Part shown: positions 50,750 to 59,004 of the stretch, piece after piece | How positions within the stretch are numbered: the stretch's first letter is position 1 | How the letters are laid out: each line of letters starts with the position of its first letter | Source: Oscillospiraceae bacterium | Lineage (GTDB): Bacteria > Bacillota > Clostridia > Oscillospirales > Oscillospiraceae | Length of the DNA: 64,000 nucleotides | Assembly (NCBI GenBank): GCA_015067435.1 | Contig: SVMM01000019.1 | Span: 1-64,000, forward strand | Direction of reading: 5' to 3' | Made by a program: the position numbers and the translations under genes | The notes under the pieces: model-generated | Database searches by the model: none | What the model was told of the DNA's origin: nothing | What the model saw: the letters and a program-made list of their open reading frames with translations, nothing else

Positions 50750-51544
50750 TCAATAACCCAAAAGGCCCAGATACCACCGGATCACGCCTCCGCCGTACAG
50801 CAGCACGAGCGCCGCGGCGGCGGCGATAGCGGGACCGAACGGGAACGCCTGCCCCGCCTTCTTTTTCATGGCAGCCGCCAGCAGCAGCCCCAGCACGCAG
50901 GCAAGAAGCAGCGCCATCAGCGTACCCACGAAGCCCAGATACAACCCGACCACGGCGAGCAGCTTGATATCCCCGCCGCCGAGGGTGTCCTTTTGCAAAA
51001 TCTTGTCCATCACGAGCGACACGCACAATATGCCGCCGCCAAAGACCAGTCCCGCGCCGACGCACCGGAGCACGTCTCCCCAGCCGGCGCCGGAAAACGG
51101 CGCGGCGGCGAGCCACGCCAGCGCGGCGATGATCAGGCAGCCGTCCGGAATGATCTGCACGTCGAGATCGACCAGCGACAGGCAGAACAGGCACATCAGA
51201 AACACAAGGTTCCGCGCCGCGATGATCGTAAAGCCAAAGCGCAGAAGGCACGCGAGCGTCAGCGCCGCGCACAGCAGCTCGGTGAGCGGGTAGCGCACGG
51301 AGACCTTTTCGCCGCAGTAGCGGCAGCGGCCGCGCAGGAACACCCAGCTGAGCACCGGGACAAGATCGAGCGCGCCCAAATCATGCCCGCACTTCGGGCA
51401 GCGGCTGCGGCCCTTCGTAAAATCCTCGTCGCGGGCGATGCGCCACGCCGTGCAGTTGAGGAACGAGCCCATGCACGCCCCGAGGATCACGGCAAGCACA
51501 CCCGAATATATCATGAGCGTGCGCCCAAGTTCGGTAAACGTCAT
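50750..51544 (-). CDS. pilD: Prepilin peptidase PilD
   Basis: This 264-residue membrane aspartic protease cleaves prepilin leaders after Gly and methylates the new N-terminus. It starts at 51544, overlapping the upstream stop (ATGA). The N-terminal methylase segment has GSFLNCTAWRIARDEDFTKG and two CxxC pairs (CPKC, CRYC) that bind zinc. Two catalytic Asp motifs are present: LSLVDLDVQIIPDG and LGGGDIKLLAVVG. About eight helices are visible. Its substrates in the window should be the pilin, three minor pilins and the pilin-InlB-Hint protein. Confidence 0.95.
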   Translation of the reverse strand: MTFTELGRTLMIYSGVLAVILGACMGSFLNCTAWRIARDEDFTKGRSRCPKCGHDLGALDLVPVLSWVFLRGRCRYCGEKVSVRYPLTELLCAALTLACLLRFGFTIIAARNLVFLMCLFCLSLVDLDVQIIPDGCLIIAALAWLAAAPFSGAGWGDVLRCVGAGLVFGGGILCVSLVMDKILQKDTLGGGDIKLLAVVGLYLGFVGTLMALLLACVLGLLLAAAMKKKAGQAFPFGPAIAAAAALVLLYGGGVIRWYLGLLGY

Positions 51545-52275
51545 GACCAGCTGTCCCCCGTCCAGCCGACGCCGAGATTCCAAACGGCACAATGCTCCTC
51601 GTCGGCGTAGAAGAAATATTGCAGCGTCTCCCCGTTCACGAGGTAAAACGCGATCACGCCGTCGTAGTTCGAGGCGTATTTCGTGCCGCGCGAGAGCCCG
51701 ATATCGGAGTTCGTGCGCGCGGCGTCCAGAGCCTTCCCGTTCAGCGTGACGCGAATCGCCTTCGGAACCTCACGGCCTTGCAGACGCTCCGTGTCCAACT
51801 TCTTCTGAATCTGCTCAAACGCGCTCTCCGCGTTCAGGCGGGTGCGCTGTTTTTCGTCCGGATCGTGCAGCGCGCAGACGACGGTGAAATAACCGTCCTT
51901 GTCCGGCAGGAGGTAACAATCCCCGCCGCCGGGGCAGAGCTGCGACCACGGCTTGGTATCCTGCGTCGCCGCCAGCTTTGCCTCCTCCTCGGAAATGCCG
52001 CCGCCGGCGTTCACCTCGGCGTTGACGATCTTGCGCTGCGCCTCGTTGACCGCGATCCGGCATCCCTCCGTCTCGGCGATCTCCCGATGGCGCCGCACGA
52101 AGGAGACGCCCGCGGTGAGCATCAATGCCAGCACAGCCAGCGCAAACGCGGCAGCCGCGCCCAGACGCAGCAGCTTTTTCCGCTTATCCCGCCGCTTCTG
52201 CTCCAGCAAGCACGCCAGCTTCTCCGCCTGCGCGATCTGTTGCTCGTTCGTCAGCTCGTCCACAGCGGATCCCAT
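51541..52275 (-). CDS. Unknown membrane-anchored protein of the pilus operon
   Basis: This 244-residue protein has a basic cytoplasmic segment (AEKLACLLEQKRRDKRKKL), one helix (about 45-67, LGAAAAFALAVLALMLTAGV) and an extracytoplasmic domain of about 175 residues with two close cysteines (LCPGGGDCYLLPDKDGYFTV). Although the CPGGG ... PDKDGYF stretch recalls the C-terminal part of some pilins, there is no prepilin peptidase site. The start at 52275 is preferred to an in-frame one 15 codons upstream; neither has a strong ribosome site. It lies between the pilin and pilD with an ATGA overlap to pilD. Function is unknown; a pilus-specific assembly factor is plausible. Confidence 0.7.
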   Translation of the reverse strand: MGSAVDELTNEQQIAQAEKLACLLEQKRRDKRKKLLRLGAAAAFALAVLALMLTAGVSFVRRHREIAETEGCRIAVNEAQRKIVNAEVNAGGGISEEEAKLAATQDTKPWSQLCPGGGDCYLLPDKDGYFTVVCALHDPDEKQRTRLNAESAFEQIQKKLDTERLQGREVPKAIRVTLNGKALDAARTNSDIGLSRGTKYASNYDGVIAFYLVNGETLQYFFYADEEHCAVWNLGVGWTGDSWS

Positions 52276-52366
52276 CCTATGTTTTATTATCGGGCTTCTC
52301 TGCTCGCGGGCAGAAAGCAAAGCTCCTCCGGAGAGAAGTCCTGCTTTGCGTCCGCAAGGGGTTTCC

Positions 52367-52396
52367 CCGCGCCGGGTCTCCCGGAACCCGGCGCGG
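52367..52396 (-). other. Strong hairpin downstream of the pilin gene
   Basis: CCGCGCCGGGT pairs perfectly with ACCCGGCGCGG around an eight-base loop, between the pilin stop (52410) and the next gene. There is no T run. It may protect the 3' end of a processed pilin message or reduce read-through. Confidence 0.6.
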
Positions 52397-52409
52397 AGAT
52401 TGCTGTGAA

Positions 52410-52763
52410 TCAGTTGATTTGCACGTTAGAGGGGTCAAACTTGATAACCGCAGAACCATCGACGCCAGTCTTGGTAATAGTAATAGTACCGGCAGTATTA
52501 TTAATCGCAAGGGATGTATCAGAATACGTTCTTGCACCTGCCAGCGTACCCTGGCTAATAGTGATAGATCCGCCGTCGTTGTTCATCATCGCATCAGCAA
52601 CGAGCTCGGCATACTTGGAGCGGATGTTCGCCTCGTCGGTCGCGAACTGCGCCTTCTTGAGCTGAGCGCCGAAGGTGGGGATAGCGATGGCGATCAGGAC
52701 CGCGATGATCGCGACCACGATCAGCATTTCTGCCATGGTAAAGCCTTTGTTGTTCTTCTTCAT
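52410..52763 (-). CDS. Major type IV pilin
   Basis: This 117-residue prepilin has the leader MKKNNKG, cleaved before FTMAEMLIVVAIIAVLIAIA with Glu at mature position 5. It is short and simple: the helix (to about residue 55) is followed by a Thr/Ser/Ile-rich beta domain (GSITISQGTLAGARTYSDTS ... ITITKTGVDGSAVIKFD). No cysteines, so no disulfide loop. It sits between pilC and the unknown membrane gene, with AAGGAAGCACAG upstream. Size, position and the downstream hairpin make it the likely major subunit. Confidence 0.9.
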   Translation of the reverse strand: MKKNNKGFTMAEMLIVVAIIAVLIAIAIPTFGAQLKKAQFATDEANIRSKYAELVADAMMNNDGGSITISQGTLAGARTYSDTSLAINNTAGTITITKTGVDGSAVIKFDPSNVQIN

Positions 52764-52883
52764 GATTCTCTGTGCTTCCTTTCAGATTTTGGAGTGGTGC
52801 CAATGCTTCTCCGGACAAAGCACTGGCGGGGTTTATGGACTATATTTCCAGCCGCCGGGACGGCAAGAAACCGGATTACAAAT

Positions 52884-54098
52884 TTACATCATGCTGTACA
52901 TGTCGAACATCGCGGTGAACACCGCCATCACGATGAAGCCGACGATCACGGCAAGCACGATCAGCAGCGTGGGCTCCAGCTTGGCGACCGCCGCCTTCGT
53001 CGCCTCCTCCAGCTCGGTGTCATAGTAGTTGGCGGTCAGGCCGAGCGTGCGCTCCGGTTCACCGGAGCTTTCGCCGACGCCGACCATGTCGATCAGGATA
53101 TCGGGATAGTCCGTGATGTCGCGCATGGAGGCACTGAGCGACCGGCCGGATTCCAGCTGCGCCACGAGCCTGCCCGTCTGCCCGCTGAGGTAATAGTTGC
53201 TGATGACCTTGGTCGTGATGGTCACGGCGCGCACGATTGGAAGGCCCGCGCCGAGCATGGCTGCCATCGTGTTGGCGAACTGGCTGGCGGCGTTGAGCTC
53301 CTCGATCTTGCCGAAGACCGGCATCTTGAGCCGGAGATGCGCGAGATTCGTCTTCCCCGTCTCTGTCAGCCCGTAGACTCTGACAATGATGATGCAGATC
53401 AGAACGATCACGACCATCAGCATAATATTGCGGGTAAAGAATTCGGAGATCGCGATCAGGATGCGCATCAAAATCGGAACCTCGCCGCCCATTTCGGTGA
53501 ACATGCTGGTGAACACCGGCACGACGCGAACCATCAGGACCGCGACGACGACGACGGCGACGACCAGAACGAAGATCGGGTAGCTGAGCGCGCTCTTGAC
53601 CTTGGACTTCATCTGGCTGTCCTTCTCATAATGCTCCTGCATGGAGCGGAAGGAGCCCGCCAGATTGCCCGTCGCCTCGCCGGCACGCAGAGTCTCGATG
53701 AACGTGATGGGGATATAGCCGCTGCCATGCTCATCAAACGAGGTGGAGAGGTTGCGTCCGCCCTCCACGTCCGCCGCGACCTTGTCGAGCAGCTTGTGCA
53801 TCTTCTTGTCTTCCGCCTTGTCGGCGACCAGCTTGACGACACGCGCAAGCGGGATACCGGCGTCAAGCATAATGGCAAACTGGCTGCACATCATGCTGAA
53901 CGCCTTGGAATCCATCTTGCTGCCGCCGACCTCCATGTCAAAGAAGCCGCCTTTGCGTTCCTTGACCTCCTGCAGCTTGACGATCAGCTCGCAGTTTTCC
54001 TTGATGCGGCGCACCGCATCCATCTCGTTGAATGCCTCGACGACGCCGTTGACCTTGGAGCCGCCGTGCGTCATAGCTGTGTACTTAAAATGTGCCAA
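52884..54098 (-). CDS. pilC: Type IV pilus inner-membrane platform protein PilC
   Basis: This 404-residue GspF-family protein has two cytoplasmic repeats and three helices. Repeat 1 includes AFSMMCSQFAIMLDAGIPLARVV and FIETLRAGEATGNLAGSFRS; repeat 2 includes ASQFANTMAAMLGAGLPIVRAV and DMVGVGESSGEPERTLGLTA. The final helix is LEPTLLIVLAVIVGFIVMAV. It is the platform on which PilB and PilT act. The gene follows pilT with a spacing of 36 bases. Confidence 0.95.
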   Translation of the reverse strand: MAHFKYTAMTHGGSKVNGVVEAFNEMDAVRRIKENCELIVKLQEVKERKGGFFDMEVGGSKMDSKAFSMMCSQFAIMLDAGIPLARVVKLVADKAEDKKMHKLLDKVAADVEGGRNLSTSFDEHGSGYIPITFIETLRAGEATGNLAGSFRSMQEHYEKDSQMKSKVKSALSYPIFVLVVAVVVVAVLMVRVVPVFTSMFTEMGGEVPILMRILIAISEFFTRNIMLMVVIVLICIIIVRVYGLTETGKTNLAHLRLKMPVFGKIEELNAASQFANTMAAMLGAGLPIVRAVTITTKVISNYYLSGQTGRLVAQLESGRSLSASMRDITDYPDILIDMVGVGESSGEPERTLGLTANYYDTELEEATKAAVAKLEPTLLIVLAVIVGFIVMAVFTAMFDMYSMM

Positions 54099-54134
54099 AG
54101 GCGCTCACTCCTCTGCTGCGCAAGTCTTTTTCCC

Positions 54135-55187
54135 TTAAAGGGCGTTCTTTTTGATGTACTCCGCGTCGTGGGCGTAGTGGATCGCCATATCCTTGGTAAT
54201 GGTGCCGGAACGCACCAGACGAACCAGCGCCTGGTCCATGCTCTGGCCGCCGATGCCGGAGGAGGTGGCGACCGCGTTGGCAATCTGCGGGGTGTTGCCC
54301 GCGCGGATCATGTTGCGGATAGCGTCGGTGACGATCATGAATTCGCACGCCAACACGCGTCCGCCGTTTTTCTTGGGGATCAGCTGCTGCGTCAGCACCG
54401 CCTGCAGCGTCATGGACAGCTGCAAACGGATCTGCGTCTGCGCGTCAGCCGGGAACACCTGCACCATACGGTCGATGGAGTCCGCCGCGCTGCCGGTGTG
54501 CAGCGTGCCGAACACAAGGTGTCCGGTTTCGGCTGCGGTGATCGCGGTTTCGATGGTGTCGCGGTCACGCATTTCGCCGATCAGAATGACGTTCGGGTCT
54601 TCACGCAGTGTCGCGCGCAAGCCCATCGCGAAGCTCTGGGTATCCTTGCCGACCTCGCGCTGGTTGATGGCGCAGAGATCGGGCTTGTAGATGTACTCAA
54701 CGGGGTCCTCCAGCGTGACGATGTGCGCGCGCTGGGTGTGGTTGATGGAGTCGAGCAGCGCCGCCAGCGTCGTGGACTTACCGGAGCCGGTTTCGCCCGT
54801 GACAAGCACGATGCCCTTGTGGAGATTGATGAGCTTGGGCACCTCCGGCGGCAGGCCGAGGTTGTTGACGTTGGGAATCTCGTCGCGCAGCAGACGCAGC
54901 GCCACGCTGGGCACGCCCTGCTGTTTGAAGATGTGGATACGGCAGCGGTTGTCGGCGTAGGTCTCCGCCGCGTCCAGCTCACCCGTGTCTTCGAGGAACT
55001 TATATTCCTTCTCGTTTCCGGCGAGGAAGCGCGCGACCGCAAAGCAGTCGTCCGGGGTCATGATCGCGGTGTCCATGTCCTGCAGCTGGCCGTCCTTGCG
55101 GTACTTGGGAGGCAGGCCGCAAATCAGATGAATATCCGACGCGCCGTCGGCCTTCGCCTTGGCGACCAGTTCTTCAACTGTCATCAT
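54135..55187 (-). CDS. pilT: Pilus retraction ATPase PilT
   Basis: This 350-residue hexameric ATPase powers pilus retraction. Motifs: ASDIHLICGLPPKYRKDGQL at the N-terminus, Walker A VTGETGSGKSTTLAALLDSI, the Asp box LEDPVEYIY, Walker B NVILIGEMRDRDTIETAITA, the His box GHLVFGTLHTGSAADSIDRM, and the PilT-specific AIRNMIRAGNTPQIANAV. GGAGGAGCACCC precedes the ATG. It lies between pilB and pilC. Confidence 0.95.
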   Translation of the reverse strand: MMTVEELVAKAKADGASDIHLICGLPPKYRKDGQLQDMDTAIMTPDDCFAVARFLAGNEKEYKFLEDTGELDAAETYADNRCRIHIFKQQGVPSVALRLLRDEIPNVNNLGLPPEVPKLINLHKGIVLVTGETGSGKSTTLAALLDSINHTQRAHIVTLEDPVEYIYKPDLCAINQREVGKDTQSFAMGLRATLREDPNVILIGEMRDRDTIETAITAAETGHLVFGTLHTGSAADSIDRMVQVFPADAQTQIRLQLSMTLQAVLTQQLIPKKNGGRVLACEFMIVTDAIRNMIRAGNTPQIANAVATSSGIGGQSMDQALVRLVRSGTITKDMAIHYAHDAEYIKKNAL

Positions 55188-55202
55188 AATGGGTGCTCCT
55201 CC

Positions 55203-56918
55203 TCAGCTCTCCTCGTTGACGATGCGGCGGACCTCATCCGGCGAGGTGGTTCCCTCCAGCATCAGGCGCATGGCGTTTTCACGCAGGGAAACAAAGTTGT
55301 TTTCGGGCTTGCGAAGCTCATTCTCGATAGCGTCATGGCCGCGCTGCTCGTAGATGAGCGCACGGATGGCGCGCGTGACGGGCAGCATCTCAAACACGGC
55401 GATACGGCCGCGATAACCTGTGTTGAAGCAGTCGGGGCAGCCGCGGCCGCGGTAGAACTTGAGGTCGGGCACGTCCTGCATATCGAACTCCTCCGCCTCT
55501 TCGCGGGTGGGCGTGTACGCCTCGCGGCAGGAGGGGCAGATGCGGCGCACAAGGCGCTGGGAAATGACGCCCTTGAGCGCGCCGGCGATGATGTACGGCT
55601 CCACGCCGATGTCGCGCAGACGGTCGATCGAGCCGATGGCGTCGTTCGTGTGGATGGTCGAGAGCACCACGTGGCCCGTGATGGCGGAGCGCATGGCGAT
55701 CTCGGCGGTTTCGCCGTCACGGATCTCGCCGATGGCGATGATATCCGGGTCCTGACGCAGAATCGCGCGCAGGCCGTTGGCGAAGGTCATGCCGGTCTTT
55801 TCGTTGATCTGCACCTGGTTGATGCCGTCGATATTGTACTCGACAGGGTCTTCCAGCGTGACGAGGTTGACGTCCGGCGTATTGAGCTGGTTAATCATGG
55901 CGTACATGGTCGTGGTCTTACCACTTCCGGTGGGGCCGACCAGCAGCAGCACGCCGTTTCGCAGCTTGAGCATCTCGTCGTACTTTTCCAGATCCGGTCC
56001 GGTCAGGCCGACGGCGTCCTTCGTGACGCGTCCGCCGGACTTGTCGAGGATACGGGCGACGATCTTCTCGCCATAGACCGTCGGCAGCGTGGAAACACGC
56101 ATGTCGTAGTCGTTGCTCTTGATGCGCACGTTGAAGCGGCCGTCCTGCGGGATACGGTGCTCCGCGATATCAAGGCCGCTCATGATCTTGATACGGGAGA
56201 TAACAGCCGCCTGAATGTCCTTCGGCACGGTGAGGATCTCGCGCATGACGCCGTCGATACGCATACGAACCTGCATCTGATCCTCGCGCGGCTCCATGTG
56301 GATATCGCTCGCGCGCTCGTTGATCGCGCGCTCCAGCACGGAGTTGACCAGACGGATCGCGGGCGCGCTGTTCGCGTCCTCGCCGCCGAGCTGCGTGGAC
56401 ATGAAGTTGTTCTCGACAACCGTCGTGCCCTCGCCCGTGGAGCCGACCTCGCGCTTCATGTCGGCGATCGCCTTTGCCGCGCCTTCGTTGCTGTAGAGCA
56501 CCTGGATCGCATGCTCGATGCCGGCGCTCGTCGCCACCATCTGCACGATCTTGCGCTTGGACGCGCGGCGCGCCTCCTCAGCAGCATAGAAGTTCAGCGG
56601 GTCCGCCATGGCAAGGTACAGTTCGTCCTTGACCATGCGTACCGGCACGACGTTGTACTGCTTGGCAATGTTCTTCGGCAGTACCTGCGCCATTTCGGTG
56701 GGGATGTTGACCTTCGTCAGATCGATGAACTCGATGCCGAGCTGCATTTGCAGCGCCTCGATCAGGTCGTTTTCGGTGATAATGCCGTTTTGGATCAGCA
56801 CCGTACCGAGACGCTCCTTCGTCCCCTTCTGCAGCTCGATGCCGCGTTCCAGATCCTCCTGCGTCATGATTCCGGCGTTGATCAGCAGCTCGCCAAGATG
56901 CATATAACCCATAATCAT
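55203..56918 (-). CDS. pilB: Pilus extension ATPase PilB with MshEN domain
   Basis: This 571-residue assembly ATPase has an N-terminal MshEN module: GYMHLGELLINAGIMTQEDL and then KERLGTVLIQNGIITENDLIEALQMQLG, matching the two-part RLG ... G ... L ... Q pattern that binds c-di-GMP in MshE and some PilB proteins. The ATPase core has GPTGSGKTTTMYAMINQL (Walker A), TLEDPVEYNI, PDIIAIGEIRDGETAEIAMR (Walker B) and a tetracysteine zinc motif (CPSC ... CPDC). It is the first gene of the operon, with the promoter at 56964-56992. Confidence 0.95.
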   Translation of the reverse strand: MIMGYMHLGELLINAGIMTQEDLERGIELQKGTKERLGTVLIQNGIITENDLIEALQMQLGIEFIDLTKVNIPTEMAQVLPKNIAKQYNVVPVRMVKDELYLAMADPLNFYAAEEARRASKRKIVQMVATSAGIEHAIQVLYSNEGAAKAIADMKREVGSTGEGTTVVENNFMSTQLGGEDANSAPAIRLVNSVLERAINERASDIHMEPREDQMQVRMRIDGVMREILTVPKDIQAAVISRIKIMSGLDIAEHRIPQDGRFNVRIKSNDYDMRVSTLPTVYGEKIVARILDKSGGRVTKDAVGLTGPDLEKYDEMLKLRNGVLLLVGPTGSGKTTTMYAMINQLNTPDVNLVTLEDPVEYNIDGINQVQINEKTGMTFANGLRAILRQDPDIIAIGEIRDGETAEIAMRSAITGHVVLSTIHTNDAIGSIDRLRDIGVEPYIIAGALKGVISQRLVRRICPSCREAYTPTREEAEEFDMQDVPDLKFYRGRGCPDCFNTGYRGRIAVFEMLPVTRAIRALIYEQRGHDAIENELRKPENNFVSLRENAMRLMLEGTTSPDEVRRIVNEES

Positions 56919-56963
56919 TTACCTCGCCCGAATAAAAATGCGCACAATCTCAAAATCATAATA

Positions 56964-56992
56964 AGTGTACTACTCGCAACCGTTCACGTCAA
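56964..56992 (-). promoter_or_regulatory. Promoter of the pilB operon
   Basis: On the minus strand TTGACG (56987-56992), 17-base spacer, TACACT (56964-56969). Transcription would start about 40 bases before the pilB start codon. Confidence 0.65.
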
Positions 56993-57190
56993 GCACAATC
57001 GTTCATTTTTTCTTAATAATTTTATAATAATTTGACGAAAACCATCGTTCACGCTTTGAGCAGCAGTTTTGCGTTAAAAAATGCCGTTTTTGCTTTCGTA
57101 CGCTGTCATAGCAGCGTGTTTTCTCGCTGCCGTATGTCGATTCCCCACGCTCGTGCGTTCGGCGCATCGACGCGCGTGAAATCTACAGAA

Positions 57191-57217
57191 ATACGCGCGC
57201 CGGGAAGGCGCGCGTAT
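57191..57217 (-). terminator. Terminator of the minor pilin/adhesin block
   Basis: ATACGCGCGCC pairs perfectly with GGCGCGCGTAT around five bases; a weak TATTTCTGT follows on the minus strand. It is 44 bases past the last minor pilin stop. Confidence 0.6.
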
Positions 57218-57261
57218 GATATTGTTGCTCCGGGGTGTTTCATGCGCGGTATCGTGCGTGT

Positions 57262-57894
57262 TCACGCAGACGCCGCATTCATGATGATCGGCTTAACCGA
57301 GAACTTGTTCTGTGCGACGACCTCAGTTCCGTCATAGATGGTGATCGTCACGTCAAATCTCTTCTGACCGTCTACATATACTATATTGTGCGTTTCCGTC
57401 AGATTCTTGCGGCCGACATAGGACGCATTGCTGACCGCCCTGACCGAGCCAACTTGCGTAAACCCGTCGCTCCCAGTGCAGATCAAGGCAAGATAGCCGC
57501 CGACAGTAGTCGGCGCAGGTGCGCCTTCCGTCGGTTCGGCCGGCGCCGCAATGGGTACCCCGTCTGCGTCAACGCTAATAAAGGAGCAACCCGAACCAAA
57601 GCCCTGCACCCTTTCGGTAAACGTACCGGTCGAGTTATCATAATCGCTGGCATAGGTCAACTCGTTCTGCACAAACAGCGAGAGCGACGAGCAAAGCAGC
57701 TGTGCGTCACTGTCCTGCGTGGTCACGCGAAATTCCTTGCTCGCGATATCCACGGTGGAGATCACGACGACGCCAACCAGGGAAATCAGCAAGACGACCG
57801 CCATCATCTCAGCCAGCGTAAAACCGCCGCGCGAACGCAGCTTGCGCGCCGAAAGTGACGCCTCGCATTCAACAGGATGATCACTTTTTCTCAT
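57262..57894 (-). CDS. Minor type IV prepilin (PilW-like position)
   Basis: This 210-residue prepilin starts at ATG 57894, overlapping the upstream minor pilin gene by 14 bases. The leader is long and basic (MRKSDHPVECEASLSARKLR), cleaved in RSRGG before FTLAEMMAVVLLISLVGVVV, with Glu at mature position 5. The C-terminal domain of about 150 residues has a Pro/Ala-rich insert (IAAPAEPTEGAPAPTTVGG) and a beta-rich end (HNIVYVDGQKRFDVTITIYD). It is the last gene of the upstream pilus block. A role in priming assembly or presenting the giant protein at the tip is inferred. Confidence 0.85.
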   Translation of the reverse strand: MRKSDHPVECEASLSARKLRSRGGFTLAEMMAVVLLISLVGVVVISTVDIASKEFRVTTQDSDAQLLCSSLSLFVQNELTYASDYDNSTGTFTERVQGFGSGCSFISVDADGVPIAAPAEPTEGAPAPTTVGGYLALICTGSDGFTQVGSVRAVSNASYVGRKNLTETHNIVYVDGQKRFDVTITIYDGTEVVAQNKFSVKPIIMNAASA

Positions 57895-58213
57895 AGTAGT
57901 ACATCTTCCCCTCTGAGGTGGTATCATTCAGATTTCCGGGCACCTTGAAGAGCCTGACATCAACCGGCACTGTTTCATCCGTATCGCCGCATTTGTATGT
58001 CACATTCATGCTTGCTGTCTTTGTTTCCGCCTCGAGCCCGCTATAGCTGGGGAACGTTGCCATTTTGGCGGTGTTTGCGTTGATGTGCGTGGCGGAGAGG
58101 ATCGCTCCGGCGAGGATCATGCCCGCCATCGTGATGATCATCATCGCGACCATCACCTCGATCAGGGATTCGCCGCGGCTGTCTTTCAGCCTTGTCACAA
58201 AGCGTTGAATCAT
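57881..58213 (-). CDS. Minor type IV prepilin (PilV/GspI-like)
   Basis: This 110-residue small prepilin has the leader MIQRFVTRLKDSRG, cleaved before ESLIEVMVAMMIITMAGMIL. Mature residue 1 is Glu instead of the usual Phe, while Glu5 is kept, a known variant of minor pilins. The short C-terminal domain contains one cysteine. Its stop overlaps the next prepilin gene, so translation is coupled. Confidence 0.85.
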   Translation of the reverse strand: MIQRFVTRLKDSRGESLIEVMVAMMIITMAGMILAGAILSATHINANTAKMATFPSYSGLEAETKTASMNVTYKCGDTDETVPVDVRLFKVPGNLNDTTSEGKMYYYEKK

Positions 58214-58218
58214 ATTCC

Positions 58219-58929
58219 TCAGCCTCCCGCTGCAGCGCCGCTGGACGCGCGTATCAACTCGGTATTGAACGAGACCGTATACTCATACGAGTGATTCTTA
58301 ACGACGAGCTCGCCTTCCTCTGTCACATCATATTCGAGCTTTTCCGACAGGAATATCGGCTGCACGTTCGGAATGGTGACCGTCATCATTGTGTAAGGCG
58401 AGCCTTCCGCGCGGAACTGTGCGGTGATTTTCCCGCTCTTTTTTGTTTTCAGGGCAAACGGTTCAAGGGAAAGATCAGCTGTCACCGCCGGGATTATATC
58501 GTCTTCCTGTGGGGTCACACCCTCTCCGGACGGCCCGGCGACGACTTGGTCGAACCTCAGCGACGCGAGCTTTGAGCCGGTCGTATCCGTGGTCTCCCAA
58601 TACATCATATCCTTCACAAGCTGCATCTGCAAATCGGACACCTCGCCGACCGCTACTGGAGCCAAAAGCTTATTGGAAGGATTACCGTCTTTGTATACCT
58701 CGTACGTGAGCTTCACCGTACCGCCGAGCTGTTTGGAAAGCAGCGTCACGGCAGAGTTGACGGCAAGATACTGCCGCTGATCACTCTGCTGTCCCCTGAC
58801 GCGCTGCATGTTGTTTGCCGCTGTGGCGACCATGGTCAGCGCGGCGATCGTCGCCACCAAAAGCCCGGCAACGGCAAAGATGAGCGTCGCCCCAACGTCG
58901 CTCTGTAATTTTCGTTTGATGAGACGCAC
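58219..58929 (-). CDS. PilX/GspK-like pilus-associated protein
   Basis: This 236-residue protein has a short basic start (MRLIKRKLQSDVG) and a pilin-like helix (ATLIFAVAGLLVATIAALTM) without the Glu5 of pilins, as in PilX/GspK-type components. GTG at 58929 is preferred: GGGGGAGGAACGCGAG precedes it, and the longer frame (ATG 59001) would run through a strong GC hairpin that reads as a Pro/Gly/Arg-rich stretch. The rest is a beta-rich domain of about 185 residues. It lies between the giant adhesin and the two minor prepilins. Confidence 0.75.
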   Translation of the reverse strand: MRLIKRKLQSDVGATLIFAVAGLLVATIAALTMVATAANNMQRVRGQQSDQRQYLAVNSAVTLLSKQLGGTVKLTYEVYKDGNPSNKLLAPVAVGEVSDLQMQLVKDMMYWETTDTTGSKLASLRFDQVVAGPSGEGVTPQEDDIIPAVTADLSLEPFALKTKKSGKITAQFRAEGSPYTMMTVTIPNVQPIFLSEKLEYDVTEEGELVVKNHSYEYTVSFNTELIRASSGAAAGG

Positions 58930-58953
58930 CTCGCGTTCCTCCCCCGTTCCGTC

Positions 58954-58977
58954 CCTCCCCCGGTTTCCCGGGGGAGG
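58954..58977 (-). other. GNRA-loop hairpin downstream of the giant adhesin gene
   Basis: CCTCCCCCGG pairs perfectly with CCGGGGGAGG around GAAA on the minus strand. It lies between the giant adhesin stop (59005) and the preferred start of the next gene. It may protect the upstream message or, because GGGGGAGG is in the stem, influence ribosome loading. Confidence 0.55.
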
Positions 58978-59004
58978 TTGTTGTTTTTCTGCCGTCTTCA
59001 TGCC

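Larger units (their letters stand above)
56919..57261. other. Intergenic region between the two pilus blocks
   Basis: No gene is seen in these 343 bases. The region contains the pilB promoter near its left end, an AT-rich stretch (57000-57090) and the terminator of the minor pilin block at 57191-57217. It therefore separates two transcription units on the same strand. Confidence 0.6.

Noticed and set aside
52125-57035. A 1636-codon plus-strand frame across the pilus operon
   Set aside because: It is antisense to pilin, pilC, pilT and pilB, has His/Arg/Val-rich composition typical of shadows and no start signals.
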